DNA of 64,000 bases from assembly GCF_918814575.1 (NCBI RefSeq), contig NZ_CAKKNS010000002.1:1-64000 (forward strand). Reading direction: 5' to 3'. A program made the position numbers and the translations under genes. Source of the stretch: Periweissella fabaria. Lineage in GTDB: Bacteria > Bacillota > Bacilli > Lactobacillales > Lactobacillaceae. The first letter of the stretch is position 1; each line of letters starts with the position of its first letter. The notes beneath the pieces are model-generated. The model searched no databases and was not told the DNA's origin. It saw only the letters and a list, made by a program, of their open reading frames with translations. This document shows, in pieces, positions 1 to 7,387 of this stretch.

Positions 1-9
1 TAATTTTTT

Positions 10-81
10 GTCCCGTTGGTCAAGTGGTTAAGACACCGCCCTTTCACGGCGGTAACATGGGTTCGAATCCCGTACGGGACA
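10..81 (+). tRNA. tRNA-Glu (TTC)
   Basis: A full cloverleaf can be drawn. The 7-bp acceptor stem pairs gtcccgt with acgggac and the T-loop is ttcgaat. The anticodon stem ccgcc/ggcgg encloses the loop ctttcac, giving anticodon TTC at 43-45. The discriminator is A at 81 and no CCA is encoded. It is the first of three clustered tRNA genes and the window edge may cut a longer tRNA cluster. Confidence 0.96.
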
Positions 82-125
82 TTTACAATTGATGTAAATG
101 TCGGTTGTATAGTTGCATATTTTTT

Positions 126-215
126 GGAGGATTACCCAAGTCTGGCTGAAGGGAATGGTCTTGAAAACCATCAGGTCGGGAAACCGGCGCGAGAGTTCGA
201 ATCTCTCATCCTCCT
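126..215 (+). tRNA. tRNA-Ser (TGA)
   Basis: This is a class II tRNA with a long variable arm (gtcggg-aaa-ccggc). The acceptor stem pairs ggaggat with atcctcc, and the loop cttgaaa gives anticodon TGA at 162-164. The base following the acceptor stem (215) is T. Serine tRNAs usually carry G73, so this discriminator is unusual. No CCA is encoded. Confidence 0.94.
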
Positions 216-240
216 TATTGAGTATCATAAATAATATTAT

Positions 241-314
241 CGCGGGATGGAGCAGTTCGGTAGCTCGTCGGGCCCATAACCCGAAGGTCGTTGGTTCAAA
301 TCCAGCTCCCGCAA
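241..314 (+). tRNA. initiator tRNA-Met (CAT)
   Basis: The unpaired C1-A72 end (cgcggg... / ...cccgca) and the three G:C pairs of the anticodon stem (ggg/ccc around cccataa) are initiator hallmarks. The anticodon CAT is at 275-277. It closes the Glu-Ser-fMet cluster and is followed directly by a terminator. No CCA is encoded. Confidence 0.95.
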
Positions 315-320
315 TCATTA

Positions 321-352
321 AAAAAGACTAGGCTAATGCCTAGTCTTTTTTT
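321..352 (+). terminator. Terminator of the tRNA cluster
   Basis: A stem aaaagactaggc/gcctagtctttt with a short loop is followed by a T run. It lies 7 bases after the tRNA-fMet gene and ends the tRNA transcript. Confidence 0.9.
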
Positions 353-468
353 GTATTAACTAAAGGATTGTTGTAATATTTGGGGAAAAAAGGGAAAATG
401 GTAGTTAAAATAGGCTTTTTTTTGATATAATAATAAACTAGTTGGATATAATGAAAAGGGGAAGTAAT

Positions 469-981
469 ATGCAATTACGCCAAAATATTTACCATCGTAA
501 ATTTAAAATAAAACCAAGCATGGTAATTATTAGTGGATTATTAGTAATCCTCCTTGCAATTATTGTGATATTTCAAATTGCTTTAAGTCCGGCCAAAAGG
601 GCCCAGAATACCTATGAAGCAATTGCTAAAAATAATGGTATTACAAAAACAACTTCCTTTTTAGTCTCAAAACGAGCTAAAGTTTACTATTCAGTAGTTG
701 GTAAAAATAAGAAAAATCAAAATATTGCGGTTATTATGCATGCTAATGATAAAAAATTTAAGCCAGTTGTTTTAAAAATGGCAGATGGTTTATCAGAATA
801 TCAAATTAGAAGTTTAGTTCAGCAACGATATAATCCACGGAAAGTGTATTCTGCAGCGCTAACGATTTATGAAGGCGCGCCAGCATGGGATGTTTCATAT
901 TTAGATCAAAAGAATAATCTTAGTTTTGCAACATTGCAGTTTACAAATGGAAAACAATTAAAATTAATTCAAAACTTGTAG
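469..981 (+). CDS. YpmB-like DUF5590 membrane-anchored protein
   Basis: This is a protein of about 170 residues with one hydrophobic N-terminal segment (about residues 16-37, rich in I/V/L) and an extracytoplasmic domain containing YYSVVGKNKK and WDVSYLD elements, as in the PepSY-like YpmB/DUF5590 family. The start is placed at ATG 469 because a purine-rich aaaagggga site lies 7 bases upstream. In-frame TTG 442 and ATG 451 lack such a site. It sits before asnS and dnaD, matching the ypmB-(aspB)-asnS-dnaD order of Bacillus, here without aspB. A TATAAT box at 426-431 is the likely promoter element. The molecular role is not established; a single-pass, outward-facing topology is inferred. Confidence 0.75.
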   Translation: MQLRQNIYHRKFKIKPSMVIISGLLVILLAIIVIFQIALSPAKRAQNTYEAIAKNNGITKTTSFLVSKRAKVYYSVVGKNKKNQNIAVIMHANDKKFKPVVLKMADGLSEYQIRSLVQQRYNPRKVYSAALTIYEGAPAWDVSYLDQKNNLSFATLQFTNGKQLKLIQNL

Positions 982-1035
982 AGGTACATTTTAGATGTTA
1001 AAAAGTATCGATTGGACAGGTTATGTCAATCTGGT

Positions 1036-1065
1036 GGTCATTACATTGAAAATAGTGTAATGACC
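1036..1065 (+). other. Stem-loop in the asnS leader
   Basis: The arms ggtcattacat and gtgtaatgacc form an almost perfect 11-bp stem. The 3' arm is followed by ccaaaata rather than a T run, so it is not an intrinsic terminator. It lies about 40 bases before asnS, which has no recognisable T-box motif. It could be a processing or stability hairpin or a protein-binding site. Confidence 0.5.
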
Positions 1066-1104
1066 CCAAAATAGCCAAGAATATCAAATTAAAGGATGAA
1101 AAAA

Positions 1105-2400
1105 ATGGAAAGTATTAACATTATTGATGCAGGGAAACATGTTGACGAAGAAGTCGTGATTGGCGCTTGGTTAACAAATAAACGTTCTAGTGGTAAAATT
1201 GCGTTCTTACAATTACGTGATGGTTCAGCTTACTTCCAAGGAGTAGTAATTAAAGCTAATGTCAGTGAAGATATTTTTGAATTAGCTAAAGAATTGAAGC
1301 AAGAAACTTCAATTAAGATTACTGGAACAATTCATGAAGATCAACGGTCACACTTTGGTTACGAAATTGAAATTTCAAATATTGAAGTAATCGGTGAATC
1401 TGATGAATATCCAATTACACCTAAAGAACACGGTACTGATTTCTTGATGGATAACCGTCACTTGTACCTTCGTCACCAAAAACCATTTGCTATTATGAAA
1501 GTCCGTAACGAAATTATTCGGGCGACTTACGAATTCTTTAACAACGAAGGCTTTACTAAATTGGATGCACCAATTTTAACTGGTTCAGCTCCTGAAGGAA
1601 CAACTGAATTATTTGAAACGGATTACTTTGGTCAACCAGCTTTCTTATCACAAACTGGTCAACTATATGCTGAAGCAGGAGCGATGGCATACGGTAAGGT
1701 CTTTACTTTTGGACCAACTTTCCGTGCTGAAAAATCAAAGACTCGTCGTCACTTGACTGAATTTTGGATGATTGAACCAGAGATGGCGTGGATGCATCAA
1801 GAAGATAGCCTTGAACTTCAAGAACGCTATATTGCTTTCTTAGTTCAAAACGTGATTGATCACTGTGCATATGAGTTAAAATTACTTGATCGTGATATTG
1901 AAACTCTTCGTAAGTACACACAATTGCCTTTCCCACGTCTTTCATATGATGATGCTGTTGAATTATTAAAAGACAATGGTTTTGATGTCGAATGGGGAGT
2001 TGATTTTGGCTCACCAGAAGAAACTTTCTTAGCAAATCATTTCGAAAAACCTGTCTTCATTGTTAACTTCCCTAAAGCAATTAAAGCATTCTACATGAAG
2101 CGGCACCCACTCCGTGACGATGTTGTTATTTCAGCTGACTTGCTTGCACCAGAAGGTTACGGTGAAATTATTGGTGGTTCAGAACGTGATACTGACTATG
2201 AATACTTAAAAGCGCGTATTGAAGAACAAGGTTTAAGCCTTGACGAATATGGCTGGTATTTAGATTTACGTAAATATGGTTCAGTTCCTCACAGTGGTTT
2301 TGGTTTAGGATTAGAACGTGCCGTTACTTGGATTACTGGTACAGAACACATTCGTGAAGCAATCCCATTCCCACGTACAATTACACGGATTCGCCCATAA
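1105..2400 (+). CDS. asnS: Asparaginyl-tRNA synthetase
   Basis: This class IIb synthetase charges tRNA-Asn with asparagine using ATP in the cytoplasm. The 431-residue protein has an N-terminal OB-fold anticodon-binding domain (about 1-110) and a class II catalytic core. Motif 2 ([15 protein letters not shown]) lies near residue 210, and motif 3 ([12 protein letters not shown]) is at about 398-409. Length matches the family. The start at ATG 1105 is preferred over ATG 1096 because the aaagga site at 1091-1096 overlaps the upstream ATG but sits 8 bases before 1105. An upstream stem-loop at 1036-1065 and a strong downstream terminator suggest a largely self-contained unit with the ypmB-like gene. 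Confidence 0.96.
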   Translation: MESINIIDAGKHVDEEVVIGAWLTNKRSSGKIAFLQLRDGSAYFQGVVIKANVSEDIFELAKELKQETSIKITGTIHEDQRSHFGYEIEISNIEVIGESDEYPITPKEHGTDFLMDNRHLYLRHQKPFAIMKVRNEIIRATYEFFNNEGFTKLDAPILTGSAPEGTTELFETDYFGQPAFLSQTGQLYAEAGAMAYGKVFTFGPTFRAEKSKTRRHLTEFWMIEPEMAWMHQEDSLELQERYIAFLVQNVIDHCAYELKLLDRDIETLRKYTQLPFPRLSYDDAVELLKDNGFDVEWGVDFGSPEETFLANHFEKPVFIVNFPKAIKAFYMKRHPLRDDVVISADLLAPEGYGEIIGGSERDTDYEYLKARIEEQGLSLDEYGWYLDLRKYGSVPHSGFGLGLERAVTWITGTEHIREAIPFPRTITRIRP

Positions 2401-2418
2401 TTAAAGAGACAACTAAGT

Positions 2419-2460
2419 AGCATGGTAGATTCTTATTTTGAATCTACCATGCTTTGTTAT
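2419..2460 (+). terminator. asnS terminator
   Basis: A perfect 14-bp stem agcatggtagattc/gaatctaccatgct has the loop ttatttt and is followed by tttgttatt. The loop and 3' arm also carry the -35 hexamer of the dnaD promoter. Confidence 0.88.
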
Positions 2461-2466
2461 TATAAT
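2438..2466 (+). promoter_or_regulatory. dnaD promoter inside the asnS terminator
   Basis: TTGAAT (2438-2443), a 17-base spacer and TATAAT (2461-2466) form a good sigma-A promoter. The -35 box begins in the loop of the preceding terminator and runs into its 3' arm. Confidence 0.65.
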
Positions 2467-2499
2467 GAATTAGTAAAGCAATTGAATGGAGGGTAGCTG

Positions 2500-3210
2500 A
2501 TGAAACCAGAAGCAATGGATGCGTTTATTAAAGCAGGTAGTGTCACAATCAGTAACTATCTATTAGAACACTATCAAGACATTGGTATGAATAATGAACA
2601 GTTACTAGTATTTATTCAATTAAAAAAAGCATTGGAACGGGGGCAAGATTTACCAGATTTAACCATTATTGCGAAATTTTTACGGATGACAAAAAATGCC
2701 GTAGCAAATGTTTTACAAAGTATGGTTGCTGGGGGCTTCGCCGAGATTAAAACTAGTACAAACGAATTTGGTCAAAAAATTGAGCAACTAAATTTTGATG
2801 GGTTATATACTAAGCTGTTAGGTGAGGTAAAGAGTGAAACGCCAATCGTTACAGCACAGCAGTCGAGTCAAGCGACCCGTCAAGAAGTATTTGCGACGAT
2901 TGAAAGTGAATTTAGACGGCCGCTATCAACGTTTGAATTACAAACCGTAAGTAAATGGTTAGATGATGAGAATTATATCCCAGAAACGATTTTAATGGCC
3001 TTAAAAGAAGCCGTCTTAAACAACGTCTATAATTTTCGCTATATTGAGCAGATTTTAGTTAGTTGGCGTCAAAAAAATATTCAAACGGAGATGGACGTGG
3101 CTCAAAATAGAAATGCTCGCCAGCAAAAAATGAATACGGAAAAAGCACCTGATAACATGCGAATTCGTAATATTCCATATATTGATATTATGAATCTTGA
3201 AAATAATTAA
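2500..3210 (+). CDS. dnaD: DnaD-family replication initiation protein
   Basis: DnaD acts with DnaB and DnaI in loading the replicative helicase at oriC and at restarted forks in low-GC Gram-positives. The 236-residue protein has an N-terminal winged-helix oligomerisation domain (about 20-100, including IIAKFLRMTKNAVANVLQSM). A DnaB/DnaD C-terminal domain follows at about 125-200, with the FELQTVSKWLDD and YNFRYIEQIL signatures (YxxxIxxxW-like). An ggaggg site lies 6 bases upstream of ATG 2500. In Bacillus nth follows dnaD; here it is absent and a convergent gene follows instead. Confidence 0.92.
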   Translation: MKPEAMDAFIKAGSVTISNYLLEHYQDIGMNNEQLLVFIQLKKALERGQDLPDLTIIAKFLRMTKNAVANVLQSMVAGGFAEIKTSTNEFGQKIEQLNFDGLYTKLLGEVKSETPIVTAQQSSQATRQEVFATIESEFRRPLSTFELQTVSKWLDDENYIPETILMALKEAVLNNVYNFRYIEQILVSWRQKNIQTEMDVAQNRNARQQKMNTEKAPDNMRIRNIPYIDIMNLENN

Positions 3211-3255
3211 TAATAAAAACGCCAATCAAATTTTCGATTGGCGTTTTTATTATTT
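3211..3255. terminator. Bidirectional terminator between dnaD and the M3-like gene
   Basis: The stem aataaaaacgccaatc/gattggcgtttttatt is flanked by A and T runs on both sides, so it can stop both converging transcripts. It overlaps the last codons of the minus-strand gene. Confidence 0.9.
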
Positions 3256-4863
3256 TTGTTCAACTGAATTGGCAACTAAGTGTTGTACATAATCATTAAT
3301 CGTATTTAATAATGAGGGTAACGTTGCTGACGCAAAAGGTGATTCAATTTCGCAAAGCTGTAAGAGATTTAGTAAGCTATCTTGTGAACTATTCTTAGCA
3401 AATTGGATATATTTATTAATGATATCTGGATTACCTTGTTCCGCATTTGGTTGCCAAAATTGCATACCAATAATAATACTCAAAAGCTTATCAAGCGCAT
3501 TATCTGGTTGGCAAATTAAATCGGCATCTAGTAACCAAGTTGGTAAATCGTCTGGTTGATTAGTTTGTTTGGACCAGAGTATGTTAAGGTCGTTAAAATT
3601 GGCCACAGTAGGTTGATATAACTGGGTGGCAAACTTAATTTGTTTCGCGTGATAATTTAATACCGTTAAATTACGTTCAAGCATTAGAGTCCGTAAGTTG
3701 GCCGCTTCATTACCAACTAGTAAATGTAGCCAAGGCCAACAAAGGAATTCGAAACCTTTAGCAAGGACGGCTTGAGTATCATGAAATGAAAAGATTAAAT
3801 TACCAGATTTTAGTCCACGAATTGAAAAAGCTTGGAATGCTTGCCCAATTTGATTAAGTAAAAAATCACTTTGATCGGGTAAGCAATCAAGATTAATCGT
3901 AAGTTCAGGTAATTGTTTACTAATAACAAACGTTGATAAACTTGGAATTTTACAATGGGCGTTATTAGTGAACGTTAAACTGTCATGTTCAATTAGATAA
4001 TCATAAAAACGAGCTGTTGCTGGGCTAAGACTTTCAAGTAAATTTTTCAAAGCGCTTGAAATGTCAGTGGCCGTTAGCTTACTATCATCCACTAAGGGGT
4101 GGCTGATTGGTTCTAAGCTAACCGGTGTCGTTGCTAAAATCGTATCACACAGTGATAAAACTTCGGTAAATGAATAATCAAAATGATTATGACTAGCCAT
4201 GCTAAGTTCACTGTAAGTGTCGTAGTTAAGGATGCGAGCTTGTTGATTACGATTTTGGGCAAGTTGTTCAAAAAGAGTAATTAACGTAGCTTGATTGGCT
4301 GTTAAGAAAGTTTTGGTAGTATCTGTAATTAGTAACTGTTCTTCAGTAGTGTACATTGTTGGTTTTTGTAGGGCAGTTGCTAACGATATAATATGTCCCC
4401 CAATATTAATCGTTGCCGTTGACAATATACTTTGGTATTCATTAATGATGGCTTGTTCTTGTAATAATAGATCATCAATATCGTTTGAATACGTTTTAAG
4501 TTGATTTTCAGCTAATTTGAATTTTGTCAAAGGTAAGGCAATTTCTAACTGATTACGAAATTTTGATTTAACTAGGCTATTAGCAAAGCGATATGCCAAA
4601 TCTTTTAATAGTGGCATGTTTAAACGCCATATAGCTATCTCAGCTTGATAAACTTCATCAGTCGGATTTTGCGTAGCAAGCGTTTGTAAAATTTCGTAGG
4701 TTGATATTAGGGAGTCGTTGAGATTATCTAGATTTTGCACAGTCATTTGGGCAATATTAACCGATTCAGCTTTTTTAAATTTTTGAACGGCAGCAATATA
4801 TTCCAAACGAAGGGCATCAAAATCTGGTCGAACATACTGTAGCGCTTGTAATTTTTGGGCCAT
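3250..4863 (-). CDS. M3 (oligoendopeptidase F-like) homologue lacking the zinc site
   Basis: The 537-residue protein follows the M3 family along its length: an N-terminal YVRPDFDALRLEY element, a central helical domain (LVKSKFRNQLE, FKLAENQLKTYS) and a C-terminal catalytic fold. In active members a segment reading like THEAGHAFQ carries the HExxH zinc motif. Here the aligned segment is LNQIGQAFQ (residues 336-344; NQIGQ encoded at 3841-3855), so His, Glu and His are replaced by Asn, Gln and Gln. The downstream EIHSM-like ligand region preceding MEFFTWPW aligns with AVLAKGFEFLCWPW (from residue 365), so the third ligand Glu is Ala. The frame is intact with a good aggag site 7 bases upstream, so it looks like a maintained pseudoenzyme, not a decaying gene. 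Peptide binding is possible; peptidase activity is not expected. Confidence 0.8.
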   Translation of the reverse strand: MAQKLQALQYVRPDFDALRLEYIAAVQKFKKAESVNIAQMTVQNLDNLNDSLISTYEILQTLATQNPTDEVYQAEIAIWRLNMPLLKDLAYRFANSLVKSKFRNQLEIALPLTKFKLAENQLKTYSNDIDDLLLQEQAIINEYQSILSTATINIGGHIISLATALQKPTMYTTEEQLLITDTTKTFLTANQATLITLFEQLAQNRNQQARILNYDTYSELSMASHNHFDYSFTEVLSLCDTILATTPVSLEPISHPLVDDSKLTATDISSALKNLLESLSPATARFYDYLIEHDSLTFTNNAHCKIPSLSTFVISKQLPELTINLDCLPDQSDFLLNQIGQAFQAFSIRGLKSGNLIFSFHDTQAVLAKGFEFLCWPWLHLLVGNEAANLRTLMLERNLTVLNYHAKQIKFATQLYQPTVANFNDLNILWSKQTNQPDDLPTWLLDADLICQPDNALDKLLSIIIGMQFWQPNAEQGNPDIINKYIQFAKNSSQDSLLNLLQLCEIESPFASATLPSLLNTINDYVQHLVANSVEQK

Positions 4864-5031
4864 AATATTCTCCTAAATTCTAATATTCTTTTAATCATAA
4901 CACAGTTAAACACCAGATATGGCACATAAACTACAAGAAAAAGTTATTTTATGATTTAAACGAGGTAATATCAGTTTAGCGCTATGATAAACTTAAAATA
5001 TAACAACATAAGTTAAAGAGGTAAAAATACT

Positions 5032-5580
5032 ATGATAATTCGTGAAGCGCGCATAACTGACCAAGATGCGATTAGTCAGTTAATTCTAACAATCATTAAT
5101 CAAATGGAACTCCCTGAATTACAAATGATGACTGATTCTGAAAAAATCAAGCTAATAACATCGGCCTATGATTTAGCAAAATTATTACCGTATACCAGTT
5201 TCGTCGTTGCTGAAATTGATAATAAAGTGACGGGGGTTAGCTATTCATATGCTTACGATGTTGAAATGCAAACGCATACGGATATTTTGGCTGGAACAAA
5301 GGGCATTGATTTACATCCTAATCAAGAGGCCTGGCCAAATGAGTGGTATTTAGAAATGCTATCAGTTGATACTAATTATCGTGGACACGGAATTGGTAAA
5401 GCATTAATGGCAGCTAGTGAAACTATTGCTAAACAACAAGGATTCCTTAATATCAGTTTAAATGTTGATAACGAAAATCCGCGTGCAGAAAAGTTATATC
5501 AGCTGCAAGGCTATCAAACCGAAAAAGAAATTCTAATTGGTCAACATGCATATAAGCATATGTTAAAAACCTTGAAATAA
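5032..5580 (+). CDS. GNAT family N-acetyltransferase
   Basis: The 182-residue single-domain protein belongs to the Gcn5-related family and should transfer an acyl group from acyl-CoA to an amine. N-terminal IREARITDQDAISQL is the usual beta1-alpha1 opening. The CoA-binding motif A is VDTNYRGHGIGKALMAA (Q/RxxGxG/A type, about residues 114-130), followed by NVDNENPRAEKLYQLQGY, the typical motif B with the N-x-x-A-x-x-L-Y-x-x-x-G-Y pattern. A gaggt site precedes ATG 5032. The gene is transcribed divergently from the M3-like gene. The substrate cannot be predicted. Confidence 0.9.
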   Translation: MIIREARITDQDAISQLILTIINQMELPELQMMTDSEKIKLITSAYDLAKLLPYTSFVVAEIDNKVTGVSYSYAYDVEMQTHTDILAGTKGIDLHPNQEAWPNEWYLEMLSVDTNYRGHGIGKALMAASETIAKQQGFLNISLNVDNENPRAEKLYQLQGYQTEKEILIGQHAYKHMLKTLK

Positions 5581-5631
5581 AGGCTTTCGGTAATTTTAGT
5601 GTCAATTTTGTGAATTTTTTTGTGGAAATGT

Positions 5632-5659
5632 TTGACATTCTTTGACTAAAGAGTATTAT
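5632..5659 (+). promoter_or_regulatory. Heat-shock operon promoter
   Basis: TTGACA (5632-5637), a 16-base spacer and TATTAT (5654-5659) make a sigma-A promoter just upstream of the CIRCE operator. HrcA bound at CIRCE would cover the start region. Confidence 0.75.
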
Positions 5660-5667
5660 ATTAATTG

Positions 5668-5694
5668 TTAGCACTTGAAGGTTATGAGTGCTAA
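5668..5694 (+). promoter_or_regulatory. CIRCE operator (HrcA binding site)
   Basis: The sequence reads TTAGCACTT-N9-GAGTGCTAA, one base from the canonical TTAGCACTC-N9-GAGTGCTAA inverted repeat (T for C at position 9 of the left arm). Its place between the promoter and hrcA indicates autoregulated control of hrcA-grpE-dnaK-dnaJ. Confidence 0.95.
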
Positions 5695-5709
5695 AGTGAG
5701 GTGAAAGGT

Positions 5710-6756
5710 ATGTTAACAGATCGCCAGAAATTAATTCTCCAAGCGATTGTACTTGCTTACACTGAAACCGGACACGCGGTTGGTTCCAAGAAGCTTGTTG
5801 AAATGCTTAAAATCACGGTTAGTTCCGCAACAATTCGAAATGAAATGGCAACATTAGAAGAATTTGGCTTAATCCAAAAAGAACATACTAGTTCTGGACG
5901 AATTCCTTCATTGGCTGGGTATCGATATTATGTCGATCATTTAAAACATCGGGATATTCTCGTTGGTAAGAATGATATGTCATTGATTCGGCAGTCATTA
6001 GATGGTTCATATGCCAAAGTCGATGAAATAATAGCCAGTTCAGCGAATATGTTATCGCAACTAACATCTTATACCGCATTAGCAATCAAACCTGAAAGCG
6101 GCGATGTAAAGTTATCAGGTTTTCGACTAGTGCCCCTTGGTAACCATCAAGTATTAGCAATATTAGTCACAGATAGTGGTGAAGTTGAAAGTCAGCAATT
6201 TGCAATTAATAAGGATGTCAGTGGTGATCAACTAGAGGCGATTGTACGTTTAGTAAATGAGCAATTAGTTGGTCAGTCATTACGAATCGTTTTACAACGT
6301 TTGTTAACTGATATTCCGACACAGATTGCCCAGTACTTATCAACACCGGATGGCTTTTTACAAACTTTTGGTCAAGCATTGGATCGCGCAGCGTCTGATC
6401 AGTTCTTTGTTGGCGGTCGGTTGAATTTACTCGATTTTAGTAGTATTGATAATCCGACAACCCTTAAAGATTTGTATCAGTTATTAAGTAATAAAACTGA
6501 TATGCACGATATGATGATCCCTAGTCAAGATAACACGGAAGTGTCAGTCAAAATAGGTGATGAAATTGCCAATGATTTGTTAAAAGATTATTCGTTATTG
6601 ACAGCAACATATGATGTCGGTAATCATGGTCGTGGTATGATTGCGATTCTTGGTCCAACACGGATGTCGTATTCACGTACGATTGGTTTACTTGGAGCAT
6701 TTAGACAAGAGCTAACAAACAAACTAATAAATTATTATCAATTTTATGATGAGTAG
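5710..6756 (+). CDS. hrcA: Heat-inducible transcription repressor HrcA
   Basis: HrcA represses class I heat-shock genes by binding CIRCE. The 348-residue protein starts with MLTDRQKLILQAIV, the standard opening of the family, and continues into a winged-helix DNA-binding region (SSATIRNEMATLEEFGLI, near residues 38-56, followed by SGRIPSLAGYRYYVD). The ATG at 5710 is chosen over GTG 5701 because it matches the family start and has an aggtga site about 6 bases upstream. It is the first gene of the operon, 10 bases before grpE. Confidence 0.96.
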   Translation: MLTDRQKLILQAIVLAYTETGHAVGSKKLVEMLKITVSSATIRNEMATLEEFGLIQKEHTSSGRIPSLAGYRYYVDHLKHRDILVGKNDMSLIRQSLDGSYAKVDEIIASSANMLSQLTSYTALAIKPESGDVKLSGFRLVPLGNHQVLAILVTDSGEVESQQFAINKDVSGDQLEAIVRLVNEQLVGQSLRIVLQRLLTDIPTQIAQYLSTPDGFLQTFGQALDRAASDQFFVGGRLNLLDFSSIDNPTTLKDLYQLLSNKTDMHDMMIPSQDNTEVSVKIGDEIANDLLKDYSLLTATYDVGNHGRGMIAILGPTRMSYSRTIGLLGAFRQELTNKLINYYQFYDE

Positions 6757-6766
6757 GAGGTGCTAG

Positions 6767-7351
6767 ATGGCCGAGGAAAAGAAAAGCGTAGACGAACAAA
6801 TTGATGATGCTACGCAAGCGACTGCAAGTGAAAATGTTGAGGGTAACGAAACACGTGGCGCTGAAGCAGACGCAACAGTTGACCAAAATACACCGGAAAC
6901 AAATCAAATTGCTGATTTAGAAGCAAAATTGGCAGCAATGGAAGATAAATTCTTACGCAGCCAAGCCGAAATTGCTAATATGCACACTCGTTTTAAGAAG
7001 GAACAAGAAACGATGCTTAAATATGAGGGTACTAAATTAGCCAAAGCGGTTATTCCTGCAGTGGATAATTTAGAACGTGCTTTAGCAGTTCCAGCTGAAG
7101 GTGAAGCAGCTGAAAAGTTGAAGACTGGTGTCGAAATGGTCTTAAAGACTGTTAACCAAGCACTCGAAAGCAACGATATTAAAGCGGTTGGTGAAGTTGG
7201 TGAAACTTTTGATCCAACTTGTCACCAAGCAATTCAATCAGTTCCAGCTGATGAACAACATCCAGCTGATACGGTTGTCAACGTGCTTCAAAAAGGATAT
7301 ATGTTAAAAGATCGTGTTCTCCGACCAGCAATGGTTAGTGTCGCACAATAA
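6767..7351 (+). CDS. grpE: Nucleotide exchange factor GrpE
   Basis: GrpE releases ADP from DnaK and so resets the chaperone cycle. The 194-residue protein has an acidic disordered N-terminus (about 1-45, rich in D/E/A/T) and a long coiled-coil helix (IADLEAKLAAMEDKFLRSQAEIANMHTR, about 47-75). The C-terminal beta domain carries GETFDPTCHQAIQSVPAD and VLQKGYMLKDRVLRPAMV, the GrpE signature. An aggaggt site lies 7 bases before ATG. It sits between hrcA and dnaK in the usual order. Confidence 0.97.
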   Translation: MAEEKKSVDEQIDDATQATASENVEGNETRGAEADATVDQNTPETNQIADLEAKLAAMEDKFLRSQAEIANMHTRFKKEQETMLKYEGTKLAKAVIPAVDNLERALAVPAEGEAAEKLKTGVEMVLKTVNQALESNDIKAVGEVGETFDPTCHQAIQSVPADEQHPADTVVNVLQKGYMLKDRVLRPAMVSVAQ

Positions 7352-7387
7352 AAATTACAAAATTTAATTAAAAGAGGTAAGGATATA

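Noticed and set aside
16-331. Open frames of 70-96 codons on both strands over positions 16-331
   Set aside because: They run through three clear tRNA genes and have no ribosome sites; they are artefacts of tRNA sequence.
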